Shown piece after piece: positions 25,016 through 33,056 of a stretch of 64,000 nucleotides of DNA. Made by a program: the position numbers and the translations under genes. The DNA comes from JASHPR01 sp963808705. GTDB lineage: Bacteria; Actinomycetota; Actinomycetes; Streptosporangiales; Streptosporangiaceae. Within the stretch, counting starts at the first letter, position 1. Each line of letters begins with the position of its first letter. The DNA is taken from NCBI GenBank assembly GCA_963808705.1, contig CAWEHB010000016.1:372001-436000 (forward strand). The letters run 5' to 3'. The notes under the pieces are model-generated. The model was not told where the DNA came from, did not search any database, and saw nothing but the letters and a program-made list of their open reading frames with translations.

Positions 25016-25363
25016 ATGATTGGTGACTTGTTCGACAGCCCGTGGAAGATACTGATCATCGCGCTGGTACTGATCATCCTCTTCGGCGGCAAGAAGATGC
25101 CGGACGCGGCCCGCTCGCTGGGCCGGTCGATGCGCATCCTCAAGGCCGAGGTGCAGGACCTGCACCACGACCCCGACACGGAGACGGCCGAGGCGGCCCA
25201 GCCGGCCCCGGCCATAGCGGCCCCCCAGCAACATCAGCAGCAGATCGACCAGCTGCAGCAGCAGATCCGTGACCTTCAGCAGCAGCAGTCGGCGGCGGGC
25301 CAGGCGGTGACCGTCAACGGTTCGGCCGCGACGGAGACACCGCAGACGCAGCAGCCCGGCTGA
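25016..25363 (+). CDS. tatA: Twin-arginine translocase subunit TatA
   Basis: TatA forms the pore-like assembly that lets folded proteins cross the membrane. The 115 residues start with the single membrane helix (SPWKILIIALVLIILFGGKK). The FGG hinge and the amphipathic helix PDAARSLGRSMRILKAEVQ follow, then a tail unusually rich in Gln (HQQQIDQLQQQIRDLQQQQ), which probably forms a coiled coil. ATG 25016 is preferred over 25004 because GGGGA stands five bases before it. tatC follows after 19 bases and helY after that, the usual actinobacterial order pafBC-tatAC-helY. Confidence 0.95.
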   Translation: MIGDLFDSPWKILIIALVLIILFGGKKMPDAARSLGRSMRILKAEVQDLHHDPDTETAEAAQPAPAIAAPQQHQQQIDQLQQQIRDLQQQQSAAGQAVTVNGSAATETPQTQQPG

Positions 25364-25382
25364 GCCGTTCCCTCTAAGACCC

Positions 25383-26303
25383 ATGGCGAAGCTGGCTGAC
25401 ACCATCACGGGCGCGCGCCTGCTCGGCTCTCGCATCGCGGCGTCACAGCGGCAGGCCAACCCCGAGGGCCGGATGCCGCTCATGGAGCACATCCGTGAGC
25501 TGCGCAGCCGGCTGCTCAAGGCGCTGGCCGCGGTAGCCATCGGCATGGGCATCGGGTTCATCCCCGCGGTCTACGACCGGCTCTGGAATTTCGTCTACCA
25601 CCCGTTCAAGCAGGCCGTGGCTGCCCTCCCGCACCACGTTCAGCTGATCGTCGTCGGCGTCTTCGACCCGTTCATGCTCCGGGTGCAGATCGCGTTCTTC
25701 TTCGGCCTCATCGTCACCTGCCCGTTCTGGCTGTACCAGCTCTGGGCGTTCATCGCCCCCGGGCTGTACCGCCGGGAGAAGCGGTGGAGCTACGCGTTCG
25801 TGGGCACCGCGGCGCCGCTATTCCTGGGCGGCGCCACCCTCGCCTACTTCGTGATGAGCCGGGGGCTGAGGTACTTGTTCGCGCTGGCGCCGAGCGGGAT
25901 AGCGGTCTACCCGACGGTGTCCAACTACCTCGGCTACTTCCAGGCCATGATCCTCGGTTTCGGGCTGGCGTTCGAGCTGCCGCTGGCCCTGGTGATGCTG
26001 AACATGGTCGGCGTCATCAGCCACGAGCGGATGCGGAAGTGGCGCCGGATAATGATCTTCGGGGTGTTCGTGTTCGCGGGCATCGCCTCGCCGAGCCCGG
26101 ATCCGGTCACGATGCTGCTGCTGGCCGTGCCCTGTGTGCTGCTGATCGAGGTGGCCGAGGTGCTCATCTGGATGAACGACCGCCGGCGGGCGAGCCGGCC
26201 GTCGGCGTACGCCGGGCTGGCCGACGATGAGCTCTCGCCGCTCGACCTCGACCTGTCCGGGGACGGCGCAGGCAACGGGCAGCCACCCGGACCGGTCGCT
26301 TGA
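25383..26303 (+). CDS. tatC: Twin-arginine translocase subunit TatC
   Basis: TatC is the six-helix membrane receptor for twin-arginine signal peptides. The 306 residues have the N-terminal signal-recognition motif MPLMEHIRELRSRLLKA, with the conserved Glu and Arg, and then six hydrophobic segments. These include FDPFMLRVQIAFFFGLIVTCPFWLYQLWAFIAPGL and a C-terminal stretch rich in Asp and Leu. IASPSPDPVTMLLLAVPCVLL near residue 240 is the usual last pair of helices. Its TGA overlaps the TTG start of helY. Confidence 0.96.
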   Translation: MAKLADTITGARLLGSRIAASQRQANPEGRMPLMEHIRELRSRLLKALAAVAIGMGIGFIPAVYDRLWNFVYHPFKQAVAALPHHVQLIVVGVFDPFMLRVQIAFFFGLIVTCPFWLYQLWAFIAPGLYRREKRWSYAFVGTAAPLFLGGATLAYFVMSRGLRYLFALAPSGIAVYPTVSNYLGYFQAMILGFGLAFELPLALVMLNMVGVISHERMRKWRRIMIFGVFVFAGIASPSPDPVTMLLLAVPCVLLIEVAEVLIWMNDRRRASRPSAYAGLADDELSPLDLDLSGDGAGNGQPPGPVA

Positions 26304-29032
26304 CCCAGGATCAGCCGGAACTCGTCGCGTTCCAGGATCTTTATGAGTTCAGCTTCGATGACTTCCAGCTGGACGCCTGCCGGGCCCTGAGCGCGGGCCA
26401 CGGGGTGCTGCTGGCCGCGCCGACCGGCTCCGGCAAGACCGTGGTCGGGGAGTTCGCCGTGCACCTGGCCCTGGCCGAGGGCCGCAAGTGCTTCTACACC
26501 ACCCCGATCAAGGCGCTGTCCAACCAGAAGTACGCCGACCTGGTCCGCAGGTACTCGGCGGCCAGGGTGGGCCTGCTCACCGGGGACAACAGCATCAACG
26601 GCGAGGCCCCGGTGGTCGTGATGACCACCGAGGTGCTGCGGAACATGCTGTACGCGGGCTCGCCGACCCTGGCCGGGCTCGGCTACGTGGTCCTCGACGA
26701 GGTGCACTACCTGGCGGACGCGTTCCGCGGCGCGGTCTGGGAAGAGGTGATCATCCACCTGCCCGAGTCGGTGCGGCTGGTGGCGCTCTCGGCCACGGTC
26801 AGCAACGCCGAGGAGTTCGGCGACTGGCTGTCCCAGGTCCGCGGCGGCACCACGGTCATCGTCGACGAGCACCGCCCGGTGCCGCTGTGGCAGCACATGC
26901 TCGTCGGCTCGCGGCTGTACGACCTGTTCACCGGCGCCGACGGCAGCCGCGGGGCGGGGCCGCAGGCCGGCCGGAGCCCGAAGGTCAACCCCGAGCTGCG
27001 GCGGGTGGCCGAGCGCGACCAGTGGGCGGAGCGCAAGGCGCCCGGGCGGCCCGCCCGGGGCGGCCGCCGCCCGGCCAGGTTCCGGGTGCCCAGCAGGCCG
27101 GACGTGATCGGCCGGCTCGACGCGGCCGGGCTGCTTCCGGCGATCACGTTCATCTTCAGCCGGGCCGGATGCGACGCCGCCGTCCGGCAGTGCCTGGCCG
27201 CGGGCCTGCGGCTGACCACGCCGCAGGAGGCCGCCGAGATCACCGACCTGGTGCGGCTGCGGACCGCCGACATCCCCGCCGAGGACCTGCCGGTCCTCGG
27301 CTACGCCGACTGGCTGGCCGGGCTGCAGCGCGGGATCGCGGCTCATCACGCCGGGATGCTGCCGACGTTCAAGGAGGTCGTGGAGAAGCTGTTCGCGGCC
27401 GGCCTGATCCGGGCGGTGTTCGCCACCGAGACCCTGGCGCTCGGCATCAACATGCCGGCCCGGACGGTGGTCATCGAGCGCCTGGACAAGTGGAACGGCG
27501 AGAACCACGCGGACCTGACCCCGGGCGAGTACACGCAGCTGACCGGGCGCGCCGGACGGCGCGGCATCGACGTCGAGGGGCACGCGGTTGTGCTCTGGCA
27601 GCCGGGGGTGGATCCCGTCGCGGTGGCGGGCCTGGCGGGTACCCGGACCTACCCGCTCACCTCGAGCTTCCGGCCGTCTTACAACATGGCGGTCAACCTG
27701 GTCGGGCAGGTCGGCAGGCGCCGGGCCGCGGCGCTGCTCGAGTCGTCCTTCGCCCAGTTCCAGGCGGACCGGGCGGTGGTCGGCCTCGCCCGCCAGGCGC
27801 GCCAGATCCGGCAGTCCATGGAGCAGCTGCAGGTCTCCTGCGACCGGGGCGGCTTCGCCGAGTACCAGTCCATCCGGCGGGAGCTGTCGCAGCGTGAGGC
27901 CGAGCAGTCCCGGCAGCGCTCGGCGGCACGGCACGCCGAGGCCGTGGCCTCGCTCGAGCAGCTGCGCCGCGGCGACATCGTCCAGGTGCCCGCCGGGCGG
28001 CGGGCCGGGATCGCGCTGGTGCTCGAGTCTCCCGCGGCCGCGGCCGCGGCCGACCCGCCCGAGCTGCTCGTGCTCACCGCGGGCCGCCAGGTCAAGCGGC
28101 TGACCGCGGCCGACTTCCCGGTGCCGGTCACGCCCATCGACCGGGTGCGGATACCCAACTGGTTCAGCGCGCGGTCGGCCAAGCACCGCCGGGACCTGGC
28201 CTCGACCGTGCGGAACAAGCTGGCCGGCCACGACCTGGCCCGGCCGCCGCGGGCCGCCGGGCGCCGGGCCGACGGCTCCGGCGGGCCGGGCGGGCCGGGC
28301 GGGAGCCAGGCCGACATCGAGCGGCTGCGGCGGCGGCTGCGCCAGCACCCGTGCCACGGCTGCCCGGACCGCGAGGAGCACGCCAGGCAGGCCGAGCGCC
28401 ACCACCGCCTGGAGCGGGAGGCTCAAGACGCCGAACGCCGGGTGGCGGGCCGGACGCACGTCATCGCGCGGACGTTCGACCGGGTCTGCGCGGTGCTCGA
28501 CCAGCTCGGGTACACCGACGGCGACACGGTGACCGCGGAGGGCAGGCGGCTGGCCGGCCTGTACACCGAGCTCGACCTGCTGGTCGCGGAGTGCCTGCGC
28601 CTGGGGCTGTGGGACGGCCTGGGACCCGCCGAGCTGGCCGCATGCGTGTCCGCGCTGACCTTCGAGTCGCGCAGGCCGGACGACATGAGCCCGCCGCGGC
28701 TGCCGCAGGGAAAGGTCCGTGAGGTGCTGACGTCCATGGTCAGGGTCTGGGGCGGGCTCGACGGCGTCGAGAAGGAGCACCAGCTGTCGTTCCTGCGCGA
28801 GCCGGACCTGGGCTTCGCCTGGACCGCGCACGCCTGGGCGCGGGGACGGCCGCTGGAGCAGGTGCTGTCGCCCGACCTGACGCCCGGCGACTTCGTCCGC
28901 GCGGTCAAGCAGCTGATCGACCTGCTGGACCAGGTGGCCGCGGCGGCCGGGGCGGCTCCGGTGGCCGATGCCGCGCGGCGCGCCATCGGCGCCCTGCGCC
29001 GCGGCGTGGTCGCGTACTCCTCGGTGGGCTAG
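26300..29032 (+). CDS. helY: DEAD/DEAH-box RNA helicase HelY, Ski2/Mtr4-like
   Basis: This 910-residue ATP-dependent helicase belongs to the SKI2 class, found beside tatC in actinobacteria. Walker A is APTGSGKT at 40-47 and the DEVH box at 133-136. Motif III is ALSATVSN, motif V is TETLALGINMPAR and motif VI is TQLTGRAGRRGID. A C-terminal DSHCT-like helical domain follows (ELDLLVAECLRLGLWDGL onward). In the middle (about 570-600) lies an arch-like insertion with an Ala run encoded by a GCGGCC repeat near 28030. The start is TTG at 26300 overlapping the tatC stop (TTGA). It may act in RNA turnover. The 3' end overlaps the convergent cysteine dioxygenase gene by 4 bases. Confidence 0.93.
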   Translation: MTQDQPELVAFQDLYEFSFDDFQLDACRALSAGHGVLLAAPTGSGKTVVGEFAVHLALAEGRKCFYTTPIKALSNQKYADLVRRYSAARVGLLTGDNSINGEAPVVVMTTEVLRNMLYAGSPTLAGLGYVVLDEVHYLADAFRGAVWEEVIIHLPESVRLVALSATVSNAEEFGDWLSQVRGGTTVIVDEHRPVPLWQHMLVGSRLYDLFTGADGSRGAGPQAGRSPKVNPELRRVAERDQWAERKAPGRPARGGRRPARFRVPSRPDVIGRLDAAGLLPAITFIFSRAGCDAAVRQCLAAGLRLTTPQEAAEITDLVRLRTADIPAEDLPVLGYADWLAGLQRGIAAHHAGMLPTFKEVVEKLFAAGLIRAVFATETLALGINMPARTVVIERLDKWNGENHADLTPGEYTQLTGRAGRRGIDVEGHAVVLWQPGVDPVAVAGLAGTRTYPLTSSFRPSYNMAVNLVGQVGRRRAAALLESSFAQFQADRAVVGLARQARQIRQSMEQLQVSCDRGGFAEYQSIRRELSQREAEQSRQRSAARHAEAVASLEQLRRGDIVQVPAGRRAGIALVLESPAAAAAADPPELLVLTAGRQVKRLTAADFPVPVTPIDRVRIPNWFSARSAKHRRDLASTVRNKLAGHDLARPPRAAGRRADGSGGPGGPGGSQADIERLRRRLRQHPCHGCPDREEHARQAERHHRLEREAQDAERRVAGRTHVIARTFDRVCAVLDQLGYTDGDTVTAEGRRLAGLYTELDLLVAECLRLGLWDGLGPAELAACVSALTFESRRPDDMSPPRLPQGKVREVLTSMVRVWGGLDGVEKEHQLSFLREPDLGFAWTAHAWARGRPLEQVLSPDLTPGDFVRAVKQLIDLLDQVAAAAGAAPVADAARRAIGALRRGVVAYSSVG

Positions 29033-29589
29033 ACGGCGCCCCGGGAGGCGGCCACCACGGGCAGGTCGTAGGTGCGGCGCACGCTGCTGCCGAGGCGCGT
29101 GATGTCGGCCCCGTAGACGTGCAGCGAGATCGCGATGTCGCGGCCGTGATTGCGGACCCGGTGAATGTCGCCGGGCGGCGCGAAGCCGCCCACGTCACCG
29201 GGCTGGCTGACGCGGCGGCCGACGACCTCCAGGGCGGTCTCGCCGTCCCGCAGCGCGAACAGCTCCTCGTACTCCGCCCCCTGCACCACGCCGGCCACGC
29301 ACCACGTCACGTGGTCGTGGATCGGCGTCATCTGACCGGGCCGCCAGACCAGGGCGCAGACCGAGAACGACCCGTCGGGCTCGGTGTGCAGCGTGTGGCA
29401 GACGTACCCGTCCGGGCTGCCCTCGCGCTCGGCCGCGGTCAGGATGTCCGGGCCGGGCAGGACAGGCCGTAGCCGGCCGGCGACCAGGGCGGCCGTCTGC
29501 GCCCAGTCGGCGTGGCGGGCCGTGGCCGCGCGTACCGCGGCCACCAGGTCGGCAGGACATCGGGTGCGGGGCACAGTGGTCAGATTCAT
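29029..29589 (-). CDS. Cysteine dioxygenase type I family protein
   Basis: This 186-residue cupin uses Fe(II) to oxidise cysteine, or a related thiol, to the sulfinic acid. The iron ligands are His91 and His93 (PIHDHVTW) and His143 (GDIHRVRN), the 3-His facial triad typical of thiol dioxygenases. The Arg and Tyr that place the substrate cannot be assigned safely, so 3-mercaptopropionate is an alternative substrate. GGAGG precedes ATG 29589. It is a single gene, convergent with helY, and TAGGCT about 40 bases upstream may be its -10 box. Confidence 0.85.
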   Translation of the reverse strand: MNLTTVPRTRCPADLVAAVRAATARHADWAQTAALVAGRLRPVLPGPDILTAAEREGSPDGYVCHTLHTEPDGSFSVCALVWRPGQMTPIHDHVTWCVAGVVQGAEYEELFALRDGETALEVVGRRVSQPGDVGGFAPPGDIHRVRNHGRDIAISLHVYGADITRLGSSVRRTYDLPVVAASRGAV

Positions 29590-29737
29590 CGGAAGCCTCC
29601 GCCGGGGGAGGAACCTGGACCGGATGAGCCCAGCCTAGGGATGTCGCGCCGGTCCGCTCCAATGCCAAACCATTCACAAACCCATAGAGCAGCCGAATGA
29701 AAGCCCCGCGGGCGGAGCGGGCTGGCAGGATGGCGGG

Positions 29738-30652
29738 GTGGGTTCGCTGATGCTGCTCGATTCCGCCTCGCTGTACTTCCGCGCCTTCTACGGCATTCCC
29801 GCGGACAGCATGACCGCGCCGGACGGCACGCCGGTCAACGCGGTCCGCGGCCTGCTCGACATGATCGCGCGGCTGGTCCGCGCTCGGCGGCCGGGGCGGC
29901 TGGTCGCTTGCCTGGACGTGGACTGGCGGCCGGCGTTCCGGGTGGCCGCGATCCCGTCGTACAAGGCGCACCGGGCCAACCCGGACGGCAGCGAATTGGT
30001 CCCGGACGCGCTGACGGCCCAGATCCCCCTGATCGAGCAGGTGCTGGCCGCGGCGGGGGTGGCCATGGTCGGCGCGCCCGGGTACGAGGCGGACGATGTC
30101 ATCGGCACCCTGGCGGCCCGCGCCGACGGCCCGGTCGACGTGGTCACCGGCGACCGGGACCTGTTCCAGCTCGTGGACGACGCCCGCCAGATCCGGGTGG
30201 TCTACACCGCCCGGGGGATGTCCAGGCTCGAGGTCGTGGACGAGACGGCCGTGGCCGAGCGCTACCAGATCCCCGGCCGGTCCTATGCGGCGTTCGCCGC
30301 GCTGCGCGGAGACCCGAGCGACGGCCTGCCCGGCGTGCCGGGGGTCGGGGAGAAGACGGCGGCCGCGCTGGTCCGGGTGTTCGGCAGCGTCGAGGCCATG
30401 CTGGCGGCGCTGGACCAGGGTCACGGCGGCTTCCCGATGGGCAGCCGGGCGAAGCTGGTCCAGGCGCGGGACTACCTGGAAGCCGCGCTGCCCGTCGTCC
30501 GCGTGGCGACCGACGCGCCGCTGCCGCCGGTGGACGGGCGGCTCCCGGTCACCCCCGCCGATCCCCGGCGGCTGGCCGAGCTTGACGAGCGCTGGGACCT
30601 GGCATCGTCGCTGGGCCGGATGTCCGCCGCGCTGGCCGCGCGCCCGGACTGA
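29738..30652 (+). CDS. 5'-3' exonuclease (PolI N-terminal/FEN-like, stand-alone)
   Basis: This 304-residue flap-type nuclease equals the N-terminal domain of DNA polymerase I without the polymerase. Metal-binding acids are seen in LMLLDSASLYFRAFYG, GYEADDVIGTLA and VVTGDRDLFQLVDD. The helix-hairpin-helix motif GLPGVPGVGEKTAAALV is present. The probable role is RNA-primer removal or repair, as a supplement to PolI. The GTG start at 29738 is preceded by CAGGAT a few bases upstream, again a leaderless-type start, without a Shine-Dalgarno. Confidence 0.9.
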   Translation: MGSLMLLDSASLYFRAFYGIPADSMTAPDGTPVNAVRGLLDMIARLVRARRPGRLVACLDVDWRPAFRVAAIPSYKAHRANPDGSELVPDALTAQIPLIEQVLAAAGVAMVGAPGYEADDVIGTLAARADGPVDVVTGDRDLFQLVDDARQIRVVYTARGMSRLEVVDETAVAERYQIPGRSYAAFAALRGDPSDGLPGVPGVGEKTAAALVRVFGSVEAMLAALDQGHGGFPMGSRAKLVQARDYLEAALPVVRVATDAPLPPVDGRLPVTPADPRRLAELDERWDLASSLGRMSAALAARPD

Positions 30653-30662
30653 ACCCGGCGGA

Positions 30663-30750
30663 GCCGGGACAGCCGCGACGGCCGGCTTGCCGGCCCGAGC
30701 GGATGGCACGCGGGGGGTCCTGGGGGGTCGTCCCCCGGGCAGCACAGCTA
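30663..30750 (-). repeat. Hairpin-rich dispersed element A, copy 2
   Basis: On the minus strand the element begins with the TAG stop of the SpoIIE phosphatase gene and reads TAGCTGTG, CCCGGGGGACGACCCCC and, after a gap relative to copy 1, GCTCGGGCCGGCAAGCCGG. The last hairpin (30680-30695) keeps the CAAG tetraloop of copy 1, but its stem bases differ in a matching way (CCGG/CCGG against CGGG/CCCG). It lies between two convergent genes and is probably a terminator. Confidence 0.6.
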
Positions 30751-31623
30751 CAGCACGTGCAGGGCCACCAGGCAGGTGTCGTCCTCCAGGTCGGTGGAGC
30801 CGAACGCCTGCAGCGCGGCGTCGATGGCGTGCTCCGGGTCGGCGATGCCGCGCACGGCGGCCGACAGCGTGGCCATGCCGACCTCCACGGACCGGTCCCG
30901 GCGCTCGATCAGCCCGTCGCTGTACAGCAGCAGCAGGTCACCGGAGGCCAGCGCCAGGGTGGCCGCCGCATACTCCTCGTTGCCCGCGCCCAGCAGGATG
31001 CCTGGCGGCGGGTCCAGCGGCCGCGCCCACGAGTCCCGGACCAGGACCGGCGGCGGATGGCCGGCCTGGGCCCAGGTCAGGGTGCGGCTGGGGGGGTCGA
31101 AGTAGCCGGCGATCACCGAGGCGGTGTGCTCAGGCGCGACGTGGCGCACCAGGTCGTTGAGCCAGCCGACCAGCCGCTCCGGCGGCGAGCCGGTGATGGC
31201 CAGCCCGGCGAGCGCGCCGCGCAGCCGGGCCATGCCCGCCGCCGCGGCCAGGCCGTGCCCGGCGACGTCGCCGATCGCGATCAGCACGTGGCCGCCCGGC
31301 ATCTCGGCGGTGATGTACCAGTCGCCGCCCACCCGGCCGGCCGGAGACGCCGGCAGGTAGCGCACCATGGTGCGCAGCCCGGGCAGGTCGAAGGCCTCAT
31401 CGTGCAGCGGCAGGATGGCCCGCTGCAGTTCCAGGGCCACGTGGCGCTCCTCGGCGAGCTCGGCCGCGAGCCTGGCCTCGGCCGCGAGGCCGGACCCGGC
31501 GCCGTTCCCCGGCGGCGGCGGGGCCGCGAGGCCGGAAGCCGCGTCGGCGCGCGGCGGCACCGCCGCAGTGCTCGGGCGGCGCGCCGGGTAGTCAGCAGCC
31601 TCAGAGGTCATCGTGTGTCGCAT
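30748..31623 (-). CDS. PP2C-type serine phosphatase, SpoIIE/RsbU family
   Basis: About 291 residues, consisting of a short Ala/Pro-rich N-terminus, a helix (LAAELAEERHVALELQRAILP, the usual linker before SpoIIE domains) and the phosphatase fold. Metal-binding acids are in VGGDWYITAEMPGGHVLIAIGDVAGHG and LLLLYSDGLIERR, with DLEDDTCLVAL near the end. Such enzymes dephosphorylate anti-sigma-factor antagonists; no sensory domain is attached and no anti-sigma gene is nearby. The start is uncertain: ATG 31623 follows a TAAAGC sequence on the minus strand, and 31668 and 31611 are alternatives. Its TAG stop starts repeat element A. Confidence 0.85.
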   Translation of the reverse strand: MRHTMTSEAADYPARRPSTAAVPPRADAASGLAAPPPPGNGAGSGLAAEARLAAELAEERHVALELQRAILPLHDEAFDLPGLRTMVRYLPASPAGRVGGDWYITAEMPGGHVLIAIGDVAGHGLAAAAGMARLRGALAGLAITGSPPERLVGWLNDLVRHVAPEHTASVIAGYFDPPSRTLTWAQAGHPPPVLVRDSWARPLDPPPGILLGAGNEEYAAATLALASGDLLLLYSDGLIERRDRSVEVGMATLSAAVRGIADPEHAIDAALQAFGSTDLEDDTCLVALHVL

Positions 31624-31678
31624 CAGGTCAGCTTTAGTGCACCCAGCGTGAGGCATCCGGCGCCGCACTGTCTAGATG

Positions 31679-31711
31679 CGGGCACCATTCTCACGGGTGA
31701 GATGATGCCCG
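31679..31711. promoter_or_regulatory. Long inverted repeat between the SpoIIE and M24 peptidase genes
   Basis: Arms at 31680-31694 and 31697-31710 pair over about 14 positions with one bulge and one mismatch, around a 2-base centre (CTCAC-GG-GTGAG in the middle). The repeat lies in the divergent promoter region and may be an operator for both genes, or an RNA hairpin. Confidence 0.4.
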
Positions 31712-31760
31712 TGCAAGGGGGAAGTACCGGCATGGGTTTCAACGGCGACCGGAGGGCGCG

Positions 31761-32942
31761 ATGGGAACCGACCGGCCTGATCCAGGCCTCTATCCGCCGG
31801 GCCGGCTGGACCTGGCCGCGGCGGCCGCCCGGGACGCGGGCCTGGCGGCGCTGCTCCTCACTCCCGGGCCCGACCTGCGGTATCTGACCGGCTACGACGC
31901 GAACCAGCTCGAGCGGCTCACCTGCCTGGTGGTTCCGGCGGCGGCCGCGGCCGGCGGCCCGCCCGCGGCCGCGGCCGGAAAGCCGTTCCTGGTCGTGCCG
32001 AGGCTGGAGCTGCCCGCGGCCCAGGCGTCACCCGCCGGCGGCCTCGGGCTGGAGATCATCCCCTGGGACGAGACCGACGACCCTTACGCGCTCGTCGCGG
32101 CGCGGCTCGGCACCGGGCGGGGCGCGGCAGGCCCGGCGGGCCCGGTCGGCCTGTCGGATCGCATGTGGGCGCTGATGGTGCTCCGGTTCCGCGACGCGCT
32201 GCCCGGCGTCCGCCAGGACCTGGCCAGCGTGGCGCTGCGCGCGCTGCGCATCCGCAAGACACAAGCCGAGGTGGCGGCGCTGCGCGCGGCGGGCGAGGCC
32301 ATCGACCGGGTGCACGCCCGGGTGCCGGGCTGGCTGCGGGCGGGCCGGACCGAGCGGCAGGTCGCGGCCGACATCGCCGACGCGATCCTCGAGGAGGGCC
32401 ACGCGCGGGTCGACTTCACGATCGTCGGATCCGGCCCGAACGCGGCCAGCCCGCACCACGAGGTCTCCGACCGGGTCCTGCAACCGGGAGACGCCGTCGT
32501 CGTGGACATCGGCGGGACCATGCCGAGCGGCTACTGCTCGGACTGCACCCGGACCTACGTGATCGGCACGCCGGCGCCGGAGTTCGCCGCATACTACCGG
32601 GTACTGCGGGACGCGCAGCAGGCCGCGTGCGACGCGGTCCGGCCCGGGGTGGCCGCGGAGGCCGTCGACGCCGCCGCCCGCAAACCGATCACCGCGGCCG
32701 GCTACGGCGAGTTCTTCGTGCACCGGACCGGCCACGGGATCGGCCTGGAATGCCACGAGGACCCGTACATCGTGTCCGGGAACGCCGAGCCGCTGGGGCC
32801 GGGCATGGCGTTCTCCATCGAGCCCGGCATCTACCCGGGCCCGCACGGCGCCAGGATCGAGGACATCGTGGTCTGCACCGAGCACGGGTACGAGCGGCTG
32901 AACCAGGCCGGCCGCGAGCTGGTCTGCGTGGATATCCGGTGA
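31761..32942 (+). CDS. M24-family Xaa-Pro aminopeptidase
   Basis: This 393-residue dimetal peptidase removes N-terminal residues in front of proline. The N-terminal creatinase-like domain (to about residue 165) contains PGPDLRYLTGYDANQ. The C-terminal pita-bread fold holds the metal ligands: Asp in VVDIGGTMPSGYCSDCTRTY (two Asp), His in HRTGHGIGLECHE, Glu in FSIEPGIY and Glu in ARIEDIVV. All five are present. ATG 31761 has CGGAGGG upstream. A Gly/Ala/Pro-rich insert lies near residues 65-75. An acyl-CoA dehydrogenase follows, joined by repeat element B. Confidence 0.9.
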   Translation: MGTDRPDPGLYPPGRLDLAAAAARDAGLAALLLTPGPDLRYLTGYDANQLERLTCLVVPAAAAAGGPPAAAAGKPFLVVPRLELPAAQASPAGGLGLEIIPWDETDDPYALVAARLGTGRGAAGPAGPVGLSDRMWALMVLRFRDALPGVRQDLASVALRALRIRKTQAEVAALRAAGEAIDRVHARVPGWLRAGRTERQVAADIADAILEEGHARVDFTIVGSGPNAASPHHEVSDRVLQPGDAVVVDIGGTMPSGYCSDCTRTYVIGTPAPEFAAYYRVLRDAQQAACDAVRPGVAAEAVDAAARKPITAAGYGEFFVHRTGHGIGLECHEDPYIVSGNAEPLGPGMAFSIEPGIYPGPHGARIEDIVVCTEHGYERLNQAGRELVCVDIR

Positions 32943-33056
32943 GCAGGGTCGAGCGAGCCAAAGGGCGCGGCGCCGTCTGGACTGAGGAGCGAGGGAGCCT
33001 GCGACCGGAGCGACGAGGGAAGACGGTGCCTTAAGGCGCCCGGAGGCGAGCGAGGG
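32940..33056 (+). repeat. Intercistronic element B, copy 2, between the M24 peptidase and acyl-CoA dehydrogenase genes
   Basis: It has the same composition as the copy at 23714-23828. Core 32969-33030 has ends GGCGCCGTCT and AGACGGTGCC and the same GAGGAGCGAGGGAGC interior. It starts at the TGA of the peptidase gene and ends at the ATG of the dehydrogenase, and its tail (GGAGGCGAGCGAGGG) contains the ribosome binding site. Confidence 0.75.

Noticed and set aside
25004..25018. tatA start at ATG 25004
   Set aside because: The Shine-Dalgarno GGGGA fits only the ATG at 25016, and the extra four residues are not usual for TatA.
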